DNA of 24,978 nucleotides from positions 541,321-566,298 of the forward strand of contig BFEA01000577.1 in NCBI GenBank assembly GCA_003427395.1. Reading direction: 5' to 3'. Position 1 is the first letter of the stretch; each line of letters begins with the position of its first letter. Both the position numbers and the translations under genes were made by a program. This document shows, one piece after another, positions 8,759-17,057 of this stretch. The DNA comes from Chara braunii. Its lineage: Eukaryota > Streptophyta > Charophyceae > Charales > Characeae. The notes under the pieces are model-generated. The model worked only from the letters and a program-made list of their open reading frames with translations, ran no database searches and had not been told where the DNA came from.

Positions 8759-9080
8759 AGTGGTATGACCATGTAGCTTTCAAAACCAACTTTGGCGGAC
8801 CAATTATACAATTTTCATATTCGTTTGCACCCGATAGCTAAACAACATCTGGTATGTTCTCACCATCGAGCCTACAAATCCCTCTCAATAGTTTCATCAT
8901 AAACTTTTTTATATCATAGCGCGAACAACACCAGATGTAATTACAAACAAGGCTAAAGCCCCTTGATCGTCTTCGTCCTTCCAATAACTTGAAGGCAGAC
9001 ACTTTCCTGTCAATTCCATCTCTCTGACTACAGTCAAAGCTATAATCAAAACCTGGATACGATGACCATTCAATTTTTTT
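8751..9080 (-). pseudogene. Unrecognised relic frame with one TAG
   Basis: The minus strand is open from 9080 for 80 codons to a TAG at 8838-8840, then for 28 more to a TAA. The protein-like sequence includes WSSYPGFDYSFDCSQRDG, LEGRRRSRGFSLVCNYIWCC, KKFMMKLLRG and, after the TAG, LSGANEYENCIIGPPKLVLK. It is cysteine- and tryptophan-rich, unlike chance translation of AT-rich DNA. No family is recognised. It belongs to the same minus-strand series as the zinc-knuckle frame. Confidence 0.3.
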
Positions 9081-9339
9081 TTATATTCTTACCTACGTGT
9101 TCACAAATCAACTATCTTTGGTACTTCCTGCCAGAGCGCCTCAGGTTCTCGTCTTTGTTCGGCTTCGTCAGATTCAAAGGACGTAGTTCCTTCAACTTAT
9201 TGTAAGTGTGTATCTTTTGCTTTCTTCATGGCCAATTAGATTGATGTGCAATGAGTGTGTGGCAGGGGACTTGTTACCATCATGCGCTTTGATGCTTCGA
9301 CTCATGACCAGCCTTTTGATGACCAAATTTCATTATCCA

Positions 9340-9880
9340 CATGCTATCCTCTTCGGCTTAGGTGTTCCTTGAGCTCCTTGATGGTCAAGGCTTCGTACAG
9401 TTCGCGAAGGTACCACTCATATTTCTCCTTTGATCTAGGCTTTGTCCAGACAGTAATAATCTCTAGTGATAGTCCTGATTTCCTAGTGTCTCTAGGACAT
9501 GAGCAAGATTCTCTTGATGATTCACAACCTGCCTTCCCTCGAGCTGCACATTGTATCTCCGCAATTCGCAACTTTGCCTCTGCCGCCAATCTTGTTCTCT
9601 ATTTTTTGGTAGGGAGTCGTGATAGTGGATTGTCTCCCACACGTGTCTCCACTGCTCACTCGTGCTTCTCGTGTATCTTGAGCCCATTGTTCGATGCCGA
9701 AGCTGCAATAATTCCTCGTCTTAAACGCAAGTATCATCCGCGTCTTCATGACTTGTGATAATGTGTAATAGTTTTTCCTTCTCTTTTGCCTCGACTCATT
9801 GAGCTTACTATGCTTGTTGCCGACACACAACCTCATCTCTAAATGTTGTGTTTCATCATCATTCTCACAACGCATCTGTG
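9340..9880 (-). pseudogene. Gag-like E/K/R-rich relic, frameshifted
   Basis: Several overlapping minus-strand frames are rich in E, K, R and Q. Frame pieces include AEAKLRIAEIQCAARGK and KYEWYLRELYEALTIKELKE (ending about 9344), QWRHVWETIHYHDSLPKN, and NLAHVLETLGNQDYH. Alternation of the best-looking segment between frames suggests a single coding sequence broken by frameshifts. ALTIKELKEHLSRRG resembles the start of a SAP-type helix-extended loop-helix, but it is cut by a stop. This is consistent with the central part of a retroelement gag protein. The plus-strand 167-codon frame over the same bases is its antisense shadow. Confidence 0.35.
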
Positions 9881-9897
9881 GACGGAACAGACGATCC

Positions 9898-10206
9898 TCA
9901 TGTTACCGTCTCACTCTTTTTATTGCTCCATCCTCTTTCTTTTTCACTCGTAATTCTTTTTCTCTTCAATTCCTTCTCTCGAGCCTCCTTCGCAAACTGG
10001 TACCTCCATTCTTGAGCCATTTGCAGCACATACTCCCTCACAAGGTTGTTACTAATTAGTAATTACTGTCATTCCCCTCCATTCGTAATTCTTTCTCTCT
10101 TCAATTCCTTTTCTTGAGCCTCCTTCTCCAATTGGTATCTCCTTTCTTGAGCCATTTGCAGTAGATACTCCCTCACAAGGTTATTACTAATTAGTGTCAT
10201 CACCCT
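9898..10206 (-). pseudogene. Coiled-coil relic with a 135-bp internal tandem duplication
   Basis: Two minus-strand segments encode nearly the same charged helix. One is LVREYLLQMAQERRYQLEKE followed by AQEKELKRERIT (frame 10069-10200, ending in TGA). The other is LVREYVLQMAQEWRYQFAKE followed by AREKELKRKRIT (ending at TGA 9898-9900). At DNA level the unit repeats with a 135-bp offset (9948 and 10083). The heptad-like E/K/R/Q/L pattern predicts coiled coil. Its position just after the CCHC frame fits a gag-like protein with an N-terminal zinc knuckle. Substitutions between copies are mostly conservative at protein level, so the duplication may have occurred while the sequence was coding. Confidence 0.5.
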
Positions 10207-10319
10207 AATTCTAAAGAAGACTATCTGTTGAATGACTTCACCTCTTTTTTCTCATGGTCATGGTCATTTTAGGTCGAGTTTCGAGGCGGTGGTACAAATG
10301 AAACTCCATGCGTCTTTGC

Positions 10320-10472
10320 CTACCAACATTCAACACACGCACTCAAAAAATGGTCCGCTTCGCCACAGTTGTAGCAGCAGGTTTTGCCCGCCAATGGAGA
10401 ATGGTTACTTTGAGGAGGTCTTCTTGATCCACCACCACAACCAGATCCACCTGATGCGCTCTCACCGCTCAT
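10320..10472 (-). CDS. CCHC zinc-knuckle fragment, gag-like (50 codons)
   Basis: The minus-strand frame starts MSGESASGGSGCGGGSRRPP and is 50 codons long. After a Gly/Ser-rich and basic leader it contains a textbook retroviral-type zinc knuckle, CYNCGEADHFLSAC (residues 33-46, C-x2-C-x4-H-x4-C). Such knuckles bind single-stranded nucleic acid and are characteristic of gag nucleocapsids of LTR retrotransposons, though some cellular RNA-binding proteins also carry them. The frame stops at TAG soon after the motif, and coiled-coil relics follow within 130 bases on the same strand. It is therefore probably the N-terminal piece of a broken gag-like protein. It also lies about 45 bases downstream, on the minus strand, of the frame ending at 10518. 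Confidence 0.6.
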   Translation of the reverse strand: MSGESASGGSGCGGGSRRPPQSNHSPLAGKTCCYNCGEADHFLSACVECW

Positions 10473-10517
10473 CTTTGCATCTTAGCTAGCACTCCCCCAA
10501 ATGCTAATCTAAGACCA

Positions 10518-10868
10518 TTAGTAGATAAATAGTGAACGCACATCTTCGTGCACACTCCCACCACCTAGTTCGGTATGATTTCCTAGACGAACAGCAAAAC
10601 ACACAAGCACGGGACTGTCAGGAGCAGCAAGTTCAAATTTGAAATTAACACCGGGAGAGTGGAAAGATAAGTTAGATTCTTGGTAGATAAACTCGGAAAC
10701 TTGAAATGCCAATGTGATTTGCCCCTCCCCCCCCCCCCCACCCACCACCGGTTCTTCAGGGGCCGCCTTCTTCTTGCTTAAACTCTTACCCACTTCTCCT
10801 TTCTCCTGCGTAATCACGTTTCCAACCGATATGATTTCAAGCGCATTTGCGTAAATGCTCATGCCCAT
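10518..10868 (-). CDS. Unrecognised frame conserved in two repeat copies
   Basis: A 116-codon minus-strand frame starts MGMSIYANALEIISVGNVIT. It has a K-rich stretch (SLSKKKAAPEE), a short glycine run encoded by a C/G homopolymer at about 10728-10740, and a beta-like C-terminal half (ITLAFQVSEFIYQES, VNFKFELAAPDSPVLVCFAV). The start and the YQES region are both conserved in the broken copy at 5942-6332, which argues for past translation. The glycine run is slippage-prone, so the frame across it is uncertain. The first eight codons are duplicated upstream by the 118-bp tandem repeat. Two TATAAATA motifs lie 260-310 bases upstream. No family is recognised. Confidence 0.35.
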   Translation of the reverse strand: MGMSIYANALEIISVGNVITQEKGEVGKSLSKKKAAPEEPVVGGGGGEGQITLAFQVSEFIYQESNLSFHSPGVNFKFELAAPDSPVLVCFAVRLGNHTELGGGSVHEDVRSLFIY

Positions 10869-11078
10869 GAAATCATTCTTGGTAAAACCGAAAAGATGGA
10901 ACCCAACGGGTTTTTATAGTTTATACCAACCGAAAAGTCAAATTCCATCAATATTTAAGAGCAAATGCGTAAATGCTCATGCCCATGAAATCATTCCTGG
11001 TAAAACCGAAAAGATGGAACCCAACGGGTTTTTAGAGTTTATACCAACCGAAAAGTCAAATTCCATCAATATTTAAGA
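10843..11078. repeat. 118-bp tandem duplication
   Basis: AAATGCTCATGCCCATGAAA starts at 10853 and again at 10971. The copies continue through GGTAAAACCGAAAAGATGG and ACCAACCGAAAAGTCAAATT to ATTTAAGAG and are nearly identical, so this is a recent event. Confidence 0.95.
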
Positions 11079-11128
11079 GAAAAAGCAAAAAAAACTACCG
11101 TACACATCAAAACCCCTATCCATGACTT

Positions 11129-11183
11129 ATGACCTAGTCCTATTTATACATCCATGATTTATGACTTAGTCCTATTTATACAC
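11129..11183 (-). promoter_or_regulatory. Two TATAAATAGGA motifs
   Basis: TATAAATAGGACTA occurs twice on the minus strand (about 11129-11141 and 11169-11182) within a short direct repeat, CATGATTTATGACTTAGTCC. They are upstream of the frame starting at 10868 and fit plant TATA boxes. Promoter activity is inferred only. I see nothing further between 11190 and 11720 apart from the end of repeat copy A. Confidence 0.3.
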
Positions 11184-11730
11184 GACCCTTATTTGGCACA
11201 CACATATCTCCACTAGACCAGGTCTCTGAATAACTGCATCGGACTCAAAGCCAACTATCTCTATCTGGAGCTATGTAACATTAATGACAAGGTTCCGATT
11301 AGTATCCAGGGAAGTTCCTACTCGTTTGTTTCTGTTTGTGAGTTCCTTATTCAAAACCCGAAAGTAACCGGATCTGCTTTAGAAAGCCATGGGCCTATCA
11401 CTATTCCCGATTCAAGTCCTCAAATAGCCAGTCGTTATGTGAATTTACAGACTTAACCAGGTAAGACTGGGGGCCAGGTCCCAATACTGGAAAATGGTCA
11501 TAGCATCGTCCATGCATGTAACAGATTCCTCCAATTTCATCAGCCCGCTAAAACACACTCTCCAACCCATCAACTGTAAAAGAGACGAAGGCAAGACTCC
11601 AGTTGAGAAGCCACATGCGTCATCATCCAGACGGATTCCAACATTCGTACCCAGACGTCGCTAAATTTCACGCATCATACTCTTGAGAAGTCGAAAAGAA
11701 AGATTCGTGGCAAAGAAAAGATTTCTTCCG

Positions 11731-11826
11731 TGAAAGCACCAATTAGGGGAAAAGAGAAAACACCAATTAGGGGAAAAGAGAAAACACCAATTAGTGGAAA
11801 AGAGAAAACACCAATTAGGGGAAAAG
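11731..11826. repeat. 24-bp tandem repeat, four copies
   Basis: CACCAATTAGGGGAAAAGAG starts at 11737, 11761, 11785 and 11809, with a single G-to-T change in the third copy. The 24-bp period keeps reading frames open (KTPIRGKE-like on the plus strand), so open frames through it are not evidence of a gene. Confidence 0.95.
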
Positions 11827-11869
11827 CACATTGCCCTGCTCTCTGCCACGTGGCTTCACCGCCAAGGAC

Positions 11870-12240
11870 CGATCTGTCCGTCATCCTCAGGTTGCACCCA
11901 TCCGGGACCTCCAGCGATCATCACCCTGCTGATCCGATCGCTGTGCAAGTTTGCACAGGCCCCACAGCTCGTTGCAGCTACGACGCAACTTCGCTTGATT
12001 GCGATCAGCAAGTGGAGACTTCTCAACTTGCCGATCAGGGGATTACACTCGCGGGACCATAGTTGCACACAGGGGGCGGCTTGCAGGCCCAAGGAAAAAA
12101 AAACAGAGGACGATTGCAGGGAAGCAAGGGAGATGCGAAAAAAGGAAAAGGGGTATGGGAGGCAAATAACGTTCATGTGCTATGCTTAATTTAAGTCCGG
12201 TGTGGGGGACGTAGCCAAGCTCCACACTATGATCTTCCAT
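11870..12240 (+). repeat. Dispersed repeat C, copy 1
   Basis: Weak collinear similarity to 19900-20330. ATCATCACCCTGCTGATCCG matches GTTGTCACCCCGCTTGATCC; CCCCACAGCTCGTTGC matches GCCACAGTCCGTCGC; GTGGGGGACGTAGC..CTCCACAC matches GTGGGGGATGTAGC..CTCCACAC. No coding content was recognised. Between 12241 and 12890 I see only an imperfect 14-bp hairpin (12289-12330) and purine-rich sequence. Confidence 0.45.
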
Positions 12241-12893
12241 GCACCATCACTGGATCTGTTTTTTCTTTTTTTTTATATAATTAACAGCAGCTGGTAGCAA
12301 TGGTGATATGAGCCCCCACTGCTATCAGCCCCTCTGTTGGAGCCGGTCTTATATGTGGGGAGCAGCACCGTAATCGGATCAATGAAGATGAAGGGAGAAT
12401 TGGGCAGGAAGAGTTCAAGTTTCAAGGGGAAGGATGGCGCGCGAAGGAGGAAGGAAGCAATGGGGAGAGATAAGAGAAGTAGGGCTAGACAAGTAGAGTT
12501 GTGGAGTTAGATCGACATGCACAAACTTAAGTTGTGTGGCACTTGGAGAGGTAGTGCGTAAGCAAGAAGGGGAAAGCAGCATGCAGGCCGAGGCGAGGAT
12601 GCAAGAAAGTGCAAGAAAGGCCAGGGAAGCTTGTCAGGCCAGAAGAGAAGGGTGGTGCCTAAATTCCGAGGCAATGAAAGCTTGTCAGGCCAACTGCGAG
12701 AAAAGAGCAGGACATACACTTTTATAAACCCTACCCATCATCAACAATAAATAAATAAATAAGCCCTACCCTCCGAGCCCCGTAGATGCTTTTCATGGAA
12801 TAGGTATGGTGTCTCTGGCATACACAATATGCCTTGCTTTCTTTTTTTCTTTTTTTCTTTTTGACCTGGGGCTGGGTCACACTTACCACGTTG

Positions 12894-12980
12894 CCCGAAT
12901 ACAACGTACGGTCATTATAGCTGTATTTAGACTGAAGGATACCCCAAATACAGCTATAATGACCGTGCGTTGTATTCGGG
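12894..12980. repeat. 35-bp near-perfect hairpin
   Basis: The left arm is 12894-12928 (CCCGAATACAACGTACGG and on) and the right arm is 12946-12980, with a 17-base loop. Only one position is not Watson-Crick, and in RNA it would be a G-U pair. No target-site duplication is obvious at its edges and the ends do not match the ACCACC MITE family. It could be a tiny foldback element or, if transcribed, a precursor-like hairpin. The 185-codon plus-strand frame that crosses it is not credible. Confidence 0.9.
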
Positions 12981-13115
12981 GGAAGAAGGTAGCTCCATGT
13001 CGAGTTTTGAACCACGTGTGGCGCTGGGCAGAACCCGGCCTTAGATCTGTCGGAAAGATTGGTCGGGAAATATATGAAGACATACATTACAAATTTATTA
13101 GATTTGGTGTCTTAA

Positions 13116-13261
13116 ACCACTGGTACTCGTGCAAGGTGCGCCGGTTAACGCGCCGACCTCACTGGCGTGTTGTAGAAGTGCGCGCCTGCGTGCGCCAGGT
13201 TAAATTCGGATGTCTTTATACGTCTGCAGACGACGAAGGAGAGGTCCCAAGTACTGGTGGT
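13116..13261. mobile_element. MITE, subfamily C, flanked by TTAA
   Basis: A 146-bp element runs from ACCACTGGTACTCG to CCCAAGTACTGGTGGT. It has TTAA immediately on both sides (13112-13115 and 13262-13265), the cleanest TTAA target-site duplication in the window. Its interior (GTGCGCCGGTTAACGCGCC, TCTGCAGACG) differs from subfamilies A and B. Confidence 0.85.
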
Positions 13262-13265
13262 TTAA

Positions 13266-13358
13266 ACCACGAGTACCTCTCCAGGCAAACTTTTGAGATG
13301 AATGTCTACCACCACATCATTCAGGGGCTCGGTCTGCAGGACCTTTTTGACTGGTGGT
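13266..13358. mobile_element. Short MITE-like element abutting the previous one
   Basis: The sequence starts ACCACGAGTACCT directly after the shared TTAA and may end at GACTGGTGGT (13358). The right flank is GCTAG, not TTAA, so the far boundary is uncertain. The left end with the preceding element forms the palindrome GGTGGTTTAAACCAC. Confidence 0.4.
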
Positions 13359-13745
13359 GCTAGCCAAAAGACAAAAAGAAGAGCACTGCACCCGAAATCC
13401 ACCATGGGAAAAGGAGACTAGGAGATACTGGTTGTTGAAAATCCATTTTCTACAATGTTTTATGGGTTGACATCGAATTTCTAGCAGTTTTTGACTGCTT
13501 GGTTTGCGAGGGCATGGGGGCTTCCGTTGAACTACCTCCCCTTTTAAACCTGTAAAAGGTTTTGAGTTGGGAGGACTCCCTGACAGAAGTCGTTGTCAGA
13601 GTGTGAGTGTGTGTTTGGCCCTGCAGCCTCAAATTCGTTTTGTTCTTTTGGGTTGTGGATGCACCCGGCCACACCATCTGTCCATCTTCATTCCACTAAA
13701 GGGCGAGGTCGACATTGAAGCCAAGGCTCTAAGTTCGTGTCTTCT

Positions 13746-13939
13746 ACCACCAGTACTTTTGCCCCTTCCCTTGCTGAGTGTGTAAACACCCTGTGCTCCA
13801 AAATAAAACGAACCACCGCGGGCCTTCTTTTGGCCGGCACCCCCAACCCTTTTGCTCTGGCACGCCAACCCTCGGAACGTGCGGCACGTGTACGGCCGCG
13901 TTGGAGAAAAACAACTTAGCTGGGAAACGTGCTGGTGGT
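13746..13939. mobile_element. MITE, 194 bp
   Basis: Ends ACCACCAGTACTTTTGCCCC and GGGAAACGTGCTGGTGGT are imperfect inverted repeats of the shared terminus. The interior contains GGCCGGCACC and GGCACGCCAACC and is not subfamily A. Flanks are TTCT and TTAC. Confidence 0.8.
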
Positions 13940-14133
13940 TTACTCCCCTGGAGCGGGGACATCCTCGTGTTAGACATATGTCGTGTCCAGGAGTCAAGGC
14001 ATACTCACGCAGCGGTTGCATAGCATAGCAGCCAAATCTGCGAATTTTGCTATCCCGATTTTGATGAAATGCCACCCCGCCTGGTCACATAGAGGTAGCA
14101 AATCGCGAATGAAAAGAGCGGGACCCAGGTACT

Positions 14134-14175
14134 GGACAATTTGGAGTGGATCTTGGACAATTTGGAGTGGATCTC
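14134..14175. repeat. 21-bp tandem duplication
   Basis: GGACAATTTGGAGTGGATCT occurs at 14134 and 14155, with one base between copies. Confidence 0.9.
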
Positions 14176-14487
14176 CGGTTTTGATGTGTGAAACGTCCTA
14201 AGGAATTAATCAAATTAAAGCGCCATTACAGCGAACTCTGGATTGTGGAGCCTCCTTTTTTTGAACTAGGTCCCATCCAGGCCAGTACATAGGTAGCATG
14301 GCATCCTTGTATATTGCCTGAACTAGCAGAGGAGAGACCTCGTACTGATGATTCAGTGCATACTCAGGGTTGCGCATGGCCTTCTTCTTTTTTGTTTTAT
14401 TTTTGTTCTTTACGCATGCGAGGAATGAGCCCTCGTGGGCCCCTTGTCAGCCATGCCCTGTGCCCGCCCTAAGTGAAGGCGGGCCTG

Positions 14488-14603
14488 AATTTCCTTTTCT
14501 TTTTTTTTTCTTTTTTCTTTTTTTTAATTGAACCATTTCTCGATTTATGCGTGTCATCCTTGCGCAGGGGCCATACTAATCTTCTCTGTATCGTTCCAAT
14601 TTT
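14488..14603 (-). pseudogene. U6: U6 snRNA retropseudogene, 5'-truncated, with poly(A)-like tail
   Basis: On the minus strand from 14603 the sequence reads AAAATTGGAACGATACAG, the ACAGAGA box, AGATTAGTATGGCCCC, TGCGCAAGGATGACACGC and ATAAATCGAGAAATGGTTC. This is the conserved U6 RNA from its central region to its 3' end. The catalytic AGC triad is AGT. In place of the terminator T-run there is an A-rich tail of about 37 bases (14490-14526), the signature of a LINE-mobilised cDNA. The 5' stem-loop is absent, because a MITE left end begins at 14606 directly at the truncation. It is non-functional. Compare the insertion-bearing copy at 1997-2118. Confidence 0.93.
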
Positions 14604-14605
14604 AA

Positions 14606-14790
14606 ACCACCAGTACTTGGCCCATACATCGGCCGCGGGTGTTTCCCGTTAACGCACCGCGACTGATGGGCTTCGGCCTACCGGACCGCAATGGCTGGAG
14701 GCGCCAGGCAAAAGAAAGTCAAAACGGTGCGGCGGCGGCTCGGCAAAACTTGGCGCGCAGGGCATATTCAGGCTCGGGCCTGAATTTCCA
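14606..14790 (+). mobile_element. MITE, hybrid A/B interior, right end lost
   Basis: The left end ACCACCAGTACTTGGCCC is preceded by TTAA (14602-14605). It starts like subfamily A (CATCGGCCGCGG, CCCGTTAACG) but then continues with the subfamily B interior (CTACCGGACCGCAATGGCTG, TTGGCGCGCAGGG). No matching right end is found, so it is truncated or recombinant. I see nothing else recognisable between 14791 and 16200. Confidence 0.7.
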
Positions 14791-16207
14791 CGTGAAGCCT
14801 AATTCAACATTTTTCCATATGTGGGTACTCAGACAGTTGCATCACAAACCAGTTGGTTACAGAATCCTGAGCCCTCAGGCTCTTTCCAGAAACATGGGCT
14901 GCGCTGTACAGTTGAGCCCAGGGCCCGGGTGGTTGTGTCCTGGGCACACACAGTGTGAGGCTGCACATCACACAGCGGCCACTGACGAATGAGAAGGCAG
15001 CATTGTCGTCACACCTGAGCCATGAGCGAATGAGGAAGTAGCGAACACTTGGGAGGCTGCACTGGCTGCCTGAGAGTGCCTACCTGCACGCGGTCTGGGT
15101 CCCTAACTGTAGAGGTGGGCCTGGGCGCAGACACTGAGGCACGACTGAAAGATACTGGAAACTTCGTAAGCAGGCCCACGTAGACACACATGGGCTGCAT
15201 TTTTTTTCCATAAAGGAAAGAGGCCAGCCCAGAGGGAGGTATTGTGGCCTAGGCAGGCAATGCGGACACACTGCTGCGTTGCTGCACTAGTGCCTGCATG
15301 GGCGCCACTGGTCGGACGCGCGCACGGGCACAGTGGTGAGAGGGGCGCTGCTGAGGCAACGGTCGCACAGCAGCCATAGCCGGGCAGGTGGGGCGCAGGG
15401 CAGGTGATGGCGAAGGTGGTCTTCAGTTAGGAGGCGCATGCTGTGGGAAGACGAGGGGTGACTAGGGGAGGAGAGAGAACTTACCTGGTGTATGCTGGTG
15501 GTCGGCATTGGTGTTGACGTCACGTACATTGGTCGTCGTTTTCAGAGTGATCCAGTTGCAAGAACGTAGCTAGGCTAGATAGGCTGAGTAGGATAGGCTG
15601 GGAGCTGGGCGCCAGACATTGAGTGCGGCATTGGATACAGTGTTGATGTGACCAGAGAGTGACGACATTGACACCTGAGTTCATTGTATTTCTCTTATTT
15701 GGACGGTATCGTGGTGCATTGCACTCTCTGCTTGGTTCATGACTATCTCAGGTTCTTCGTGATTTTGCAACTTGGATTTCTGTCTATCGCTCTCGCTCAT
15801 ATTCCTAGCACACATCTATATTCATCTTCATCCAGCGTCCTTGCAGCCTTCAGGATTGTCCCCGCAGATGTCAGGGGAACAACCCCACGACCTATATCCT
15901 CTCACTCATCGTAGGGCCAAGCTGCACCAGTCCCATGGGGGCTGGGTGGGTGGTGCTCTCAAGGGGTCAGCCGTTCGTGTGAGTGCTGATAATTTTTCGC
16001 ACCTGCTGCAACTCCCCGGGCTTCCCTCTCTTACCTCATGTACAAACTGACACTTCTTTTGCGAGACTTTCCCGGGCAACCAAAACGATGTGGGCCTACG
16101 GGTAGCAGCACGGAGACTGAAATGCATTGTATTGCTGCCATTTTTTATATTTTTTTGAATCTTTTCAAAGCTAGAGTTCATCTGTAGACACTGTACCCTA
16201 TTTAATC

Positions 16208-16394
16208 ACCACTACGTTTCGCAGCCATTTTTGAGAAGTCGCGGTTTGCATGCTGCCGCAACTTTCGGGGCTCGGCCGCCAGTGCAAAATGGCTTGCTGC
16301 GCCAGCCGGAAGGAGGCATGTGCTGGTTCGTTTTCTTTTGCTCGCGCAGCTCGTTCCCAGCCCTGGAGAAAAGTGCCTCGGAAGTACTGGTGGT
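16208..16394. mobile_element. MITE, subfamily B
   Basis: The degraded left end CACCACTACGTTTCGCAGCC follows TTTAAT, and the right end is GGAAGTACTGGTGGT. The interior AAAATGGCTTGCTGCGCCAG, GGAGGCATGTGCTGGTTC and CTCGCGCAG match the element at 17058-17247. The right flank is CTAA. Confidence 0.7.
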
Positions 16395-16398
16395 CTAA

Positions 16399-16590
16399 AC
16401 ACACCAGACTGGGTACTTCGGAGCCTCTTTTTCCTGATGCTGATTTCCGCTGTGTCCCGAGTTTGTTGTGCCAACGCAGGAGTGGAATCGATTCATTTTC
16501 CCAGGTGCGGCCACAGGGTTCCAAGCCCTGAAGGTCACGACACATCTACGGCTGCGTCAGAACAAAATGACTGGGCAAAGCACCGATAGT
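16399..16590. mobile_element. Degraded MITE between two others
   Basis: The left end is ACACACCAGACTGGGTACTT and the right end is CTGGGCAAAGCACCGATAGT. The inverted complement of the right end (ACTATCGGTGCTTTGCCCAG) fits the family consensus. Flanks are CTAA on the left and TTAA (16591-16594) on the right, each shared with the neighbouring element. Confidence 0.55.
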
Positions 16591-16594
16591 TTAA

Positions 16595-16723
16595 ACCGCC
16601 AGTGCCCGTTAACAAGCCACATTTAGGAAGCGTACGGGCCACTACAGGAGCGCCCAAATTCATCCGACTAGAAACACTTCTACTCTATTTTTTTCTGCGG
16701 CCAATAGCTGGGCCTTCTGGTTC
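16595..16723 (-). mobile_element. MITE, subfamily A, inverted orientation
   Basis: This is the reverse complement of the subfamily A interior: CCCGTTAACAAGCCAC, CGTACGGGCCACTACAGGAG, CCAAATTCATCCGACTAGAA, CTGCGGCCAATAGCTGGGCC. The end at 16595 reads ACCGCCAGTGCCC with about 11 internal bases lost. The other end is degraded (CTTCTGGTT). Confidence 0.8.
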
Positions 16724-16842
16724 TATCTGTTGTGATGAGAATGATGTGTCTGACTCTTTGTCTTTCTTGCACACATCATTCATACGGCTCCTACCTAAGT
16801 TCTTACAGGTGACTGTAGTGAATATGGTGAAGGCATAGTCTT

Positions 16843-16985
16843 ACCCCATCAGTAATGGTGGAAGGTCGAGGTTCCAAGGGTTTGGTTGTTCGCCGATGTA
16901 AGTGGTAAACTCATTGCCGTGTGAGACGAGTAATCTCTGACCTTGTTACTTCACTATATGCGGGAAAGTCCTAAGTACTGGTAGT
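16843..16985. mobile_element. Probable degraded MITE
   Basis: A clear right end, CTAAGTACTGGTAGT, is followed by TTAA (16986-16989). The left end is only tentatively placed at ACCCCATCAGTAATGG. Confidence 0.4.
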
Positions 16986-17057
16986 TTAAAGATTGGAGTT
17001 CACTTCTACTCAGCCAGGCGCCCAACGTAACCTGCACCCAAACCCTGTCCAACTTTA

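Larger units (their letters stand above)
10500..11470 (-). repeat. Diverged dispersed repeat, copy A
   Basis: Collinear with copy B at 5860-6720 on the same strand, including the coding-like block and the ACTCGTTTGTTTCT region. Copy A additionally carries the 118-bp tandem duplication. The two copies flank the decayed minus-strand frames, an arrangement reminiscent of very old LTRs or of a duplicated gene 5' region. No TG...CA ends or primer-binding site could be identified. Confidence 0.6.

Noticed and set aside
9344-9400. SAP domain from ALTIKELKEHLSRRG
   Set aside because: Only the first half of the motif is present before a stop, so it is mentioned in the relic entry but not called.
9255-9758. 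167-codon plus-strand open frame
   Set aside because: It is antisense to the E/K/R-rich gag-like relic frames, whose composition is more protein-like.
12806-13363. 185-codon plus-strand open frame
   Set aside because: It runs through the 35-bp hairpin and two MITE ends, has no recognisable motif, and has repeat-derived composition.
15475-15495. Perfect 5' splice-site consensus (CAGGTAAGT) on the minus strand, possibly marking an exon
   Set aside because: No supporting exon frame or acceptor could be identified. A single 9-base match is expected by chance, as with the similar site near 475.
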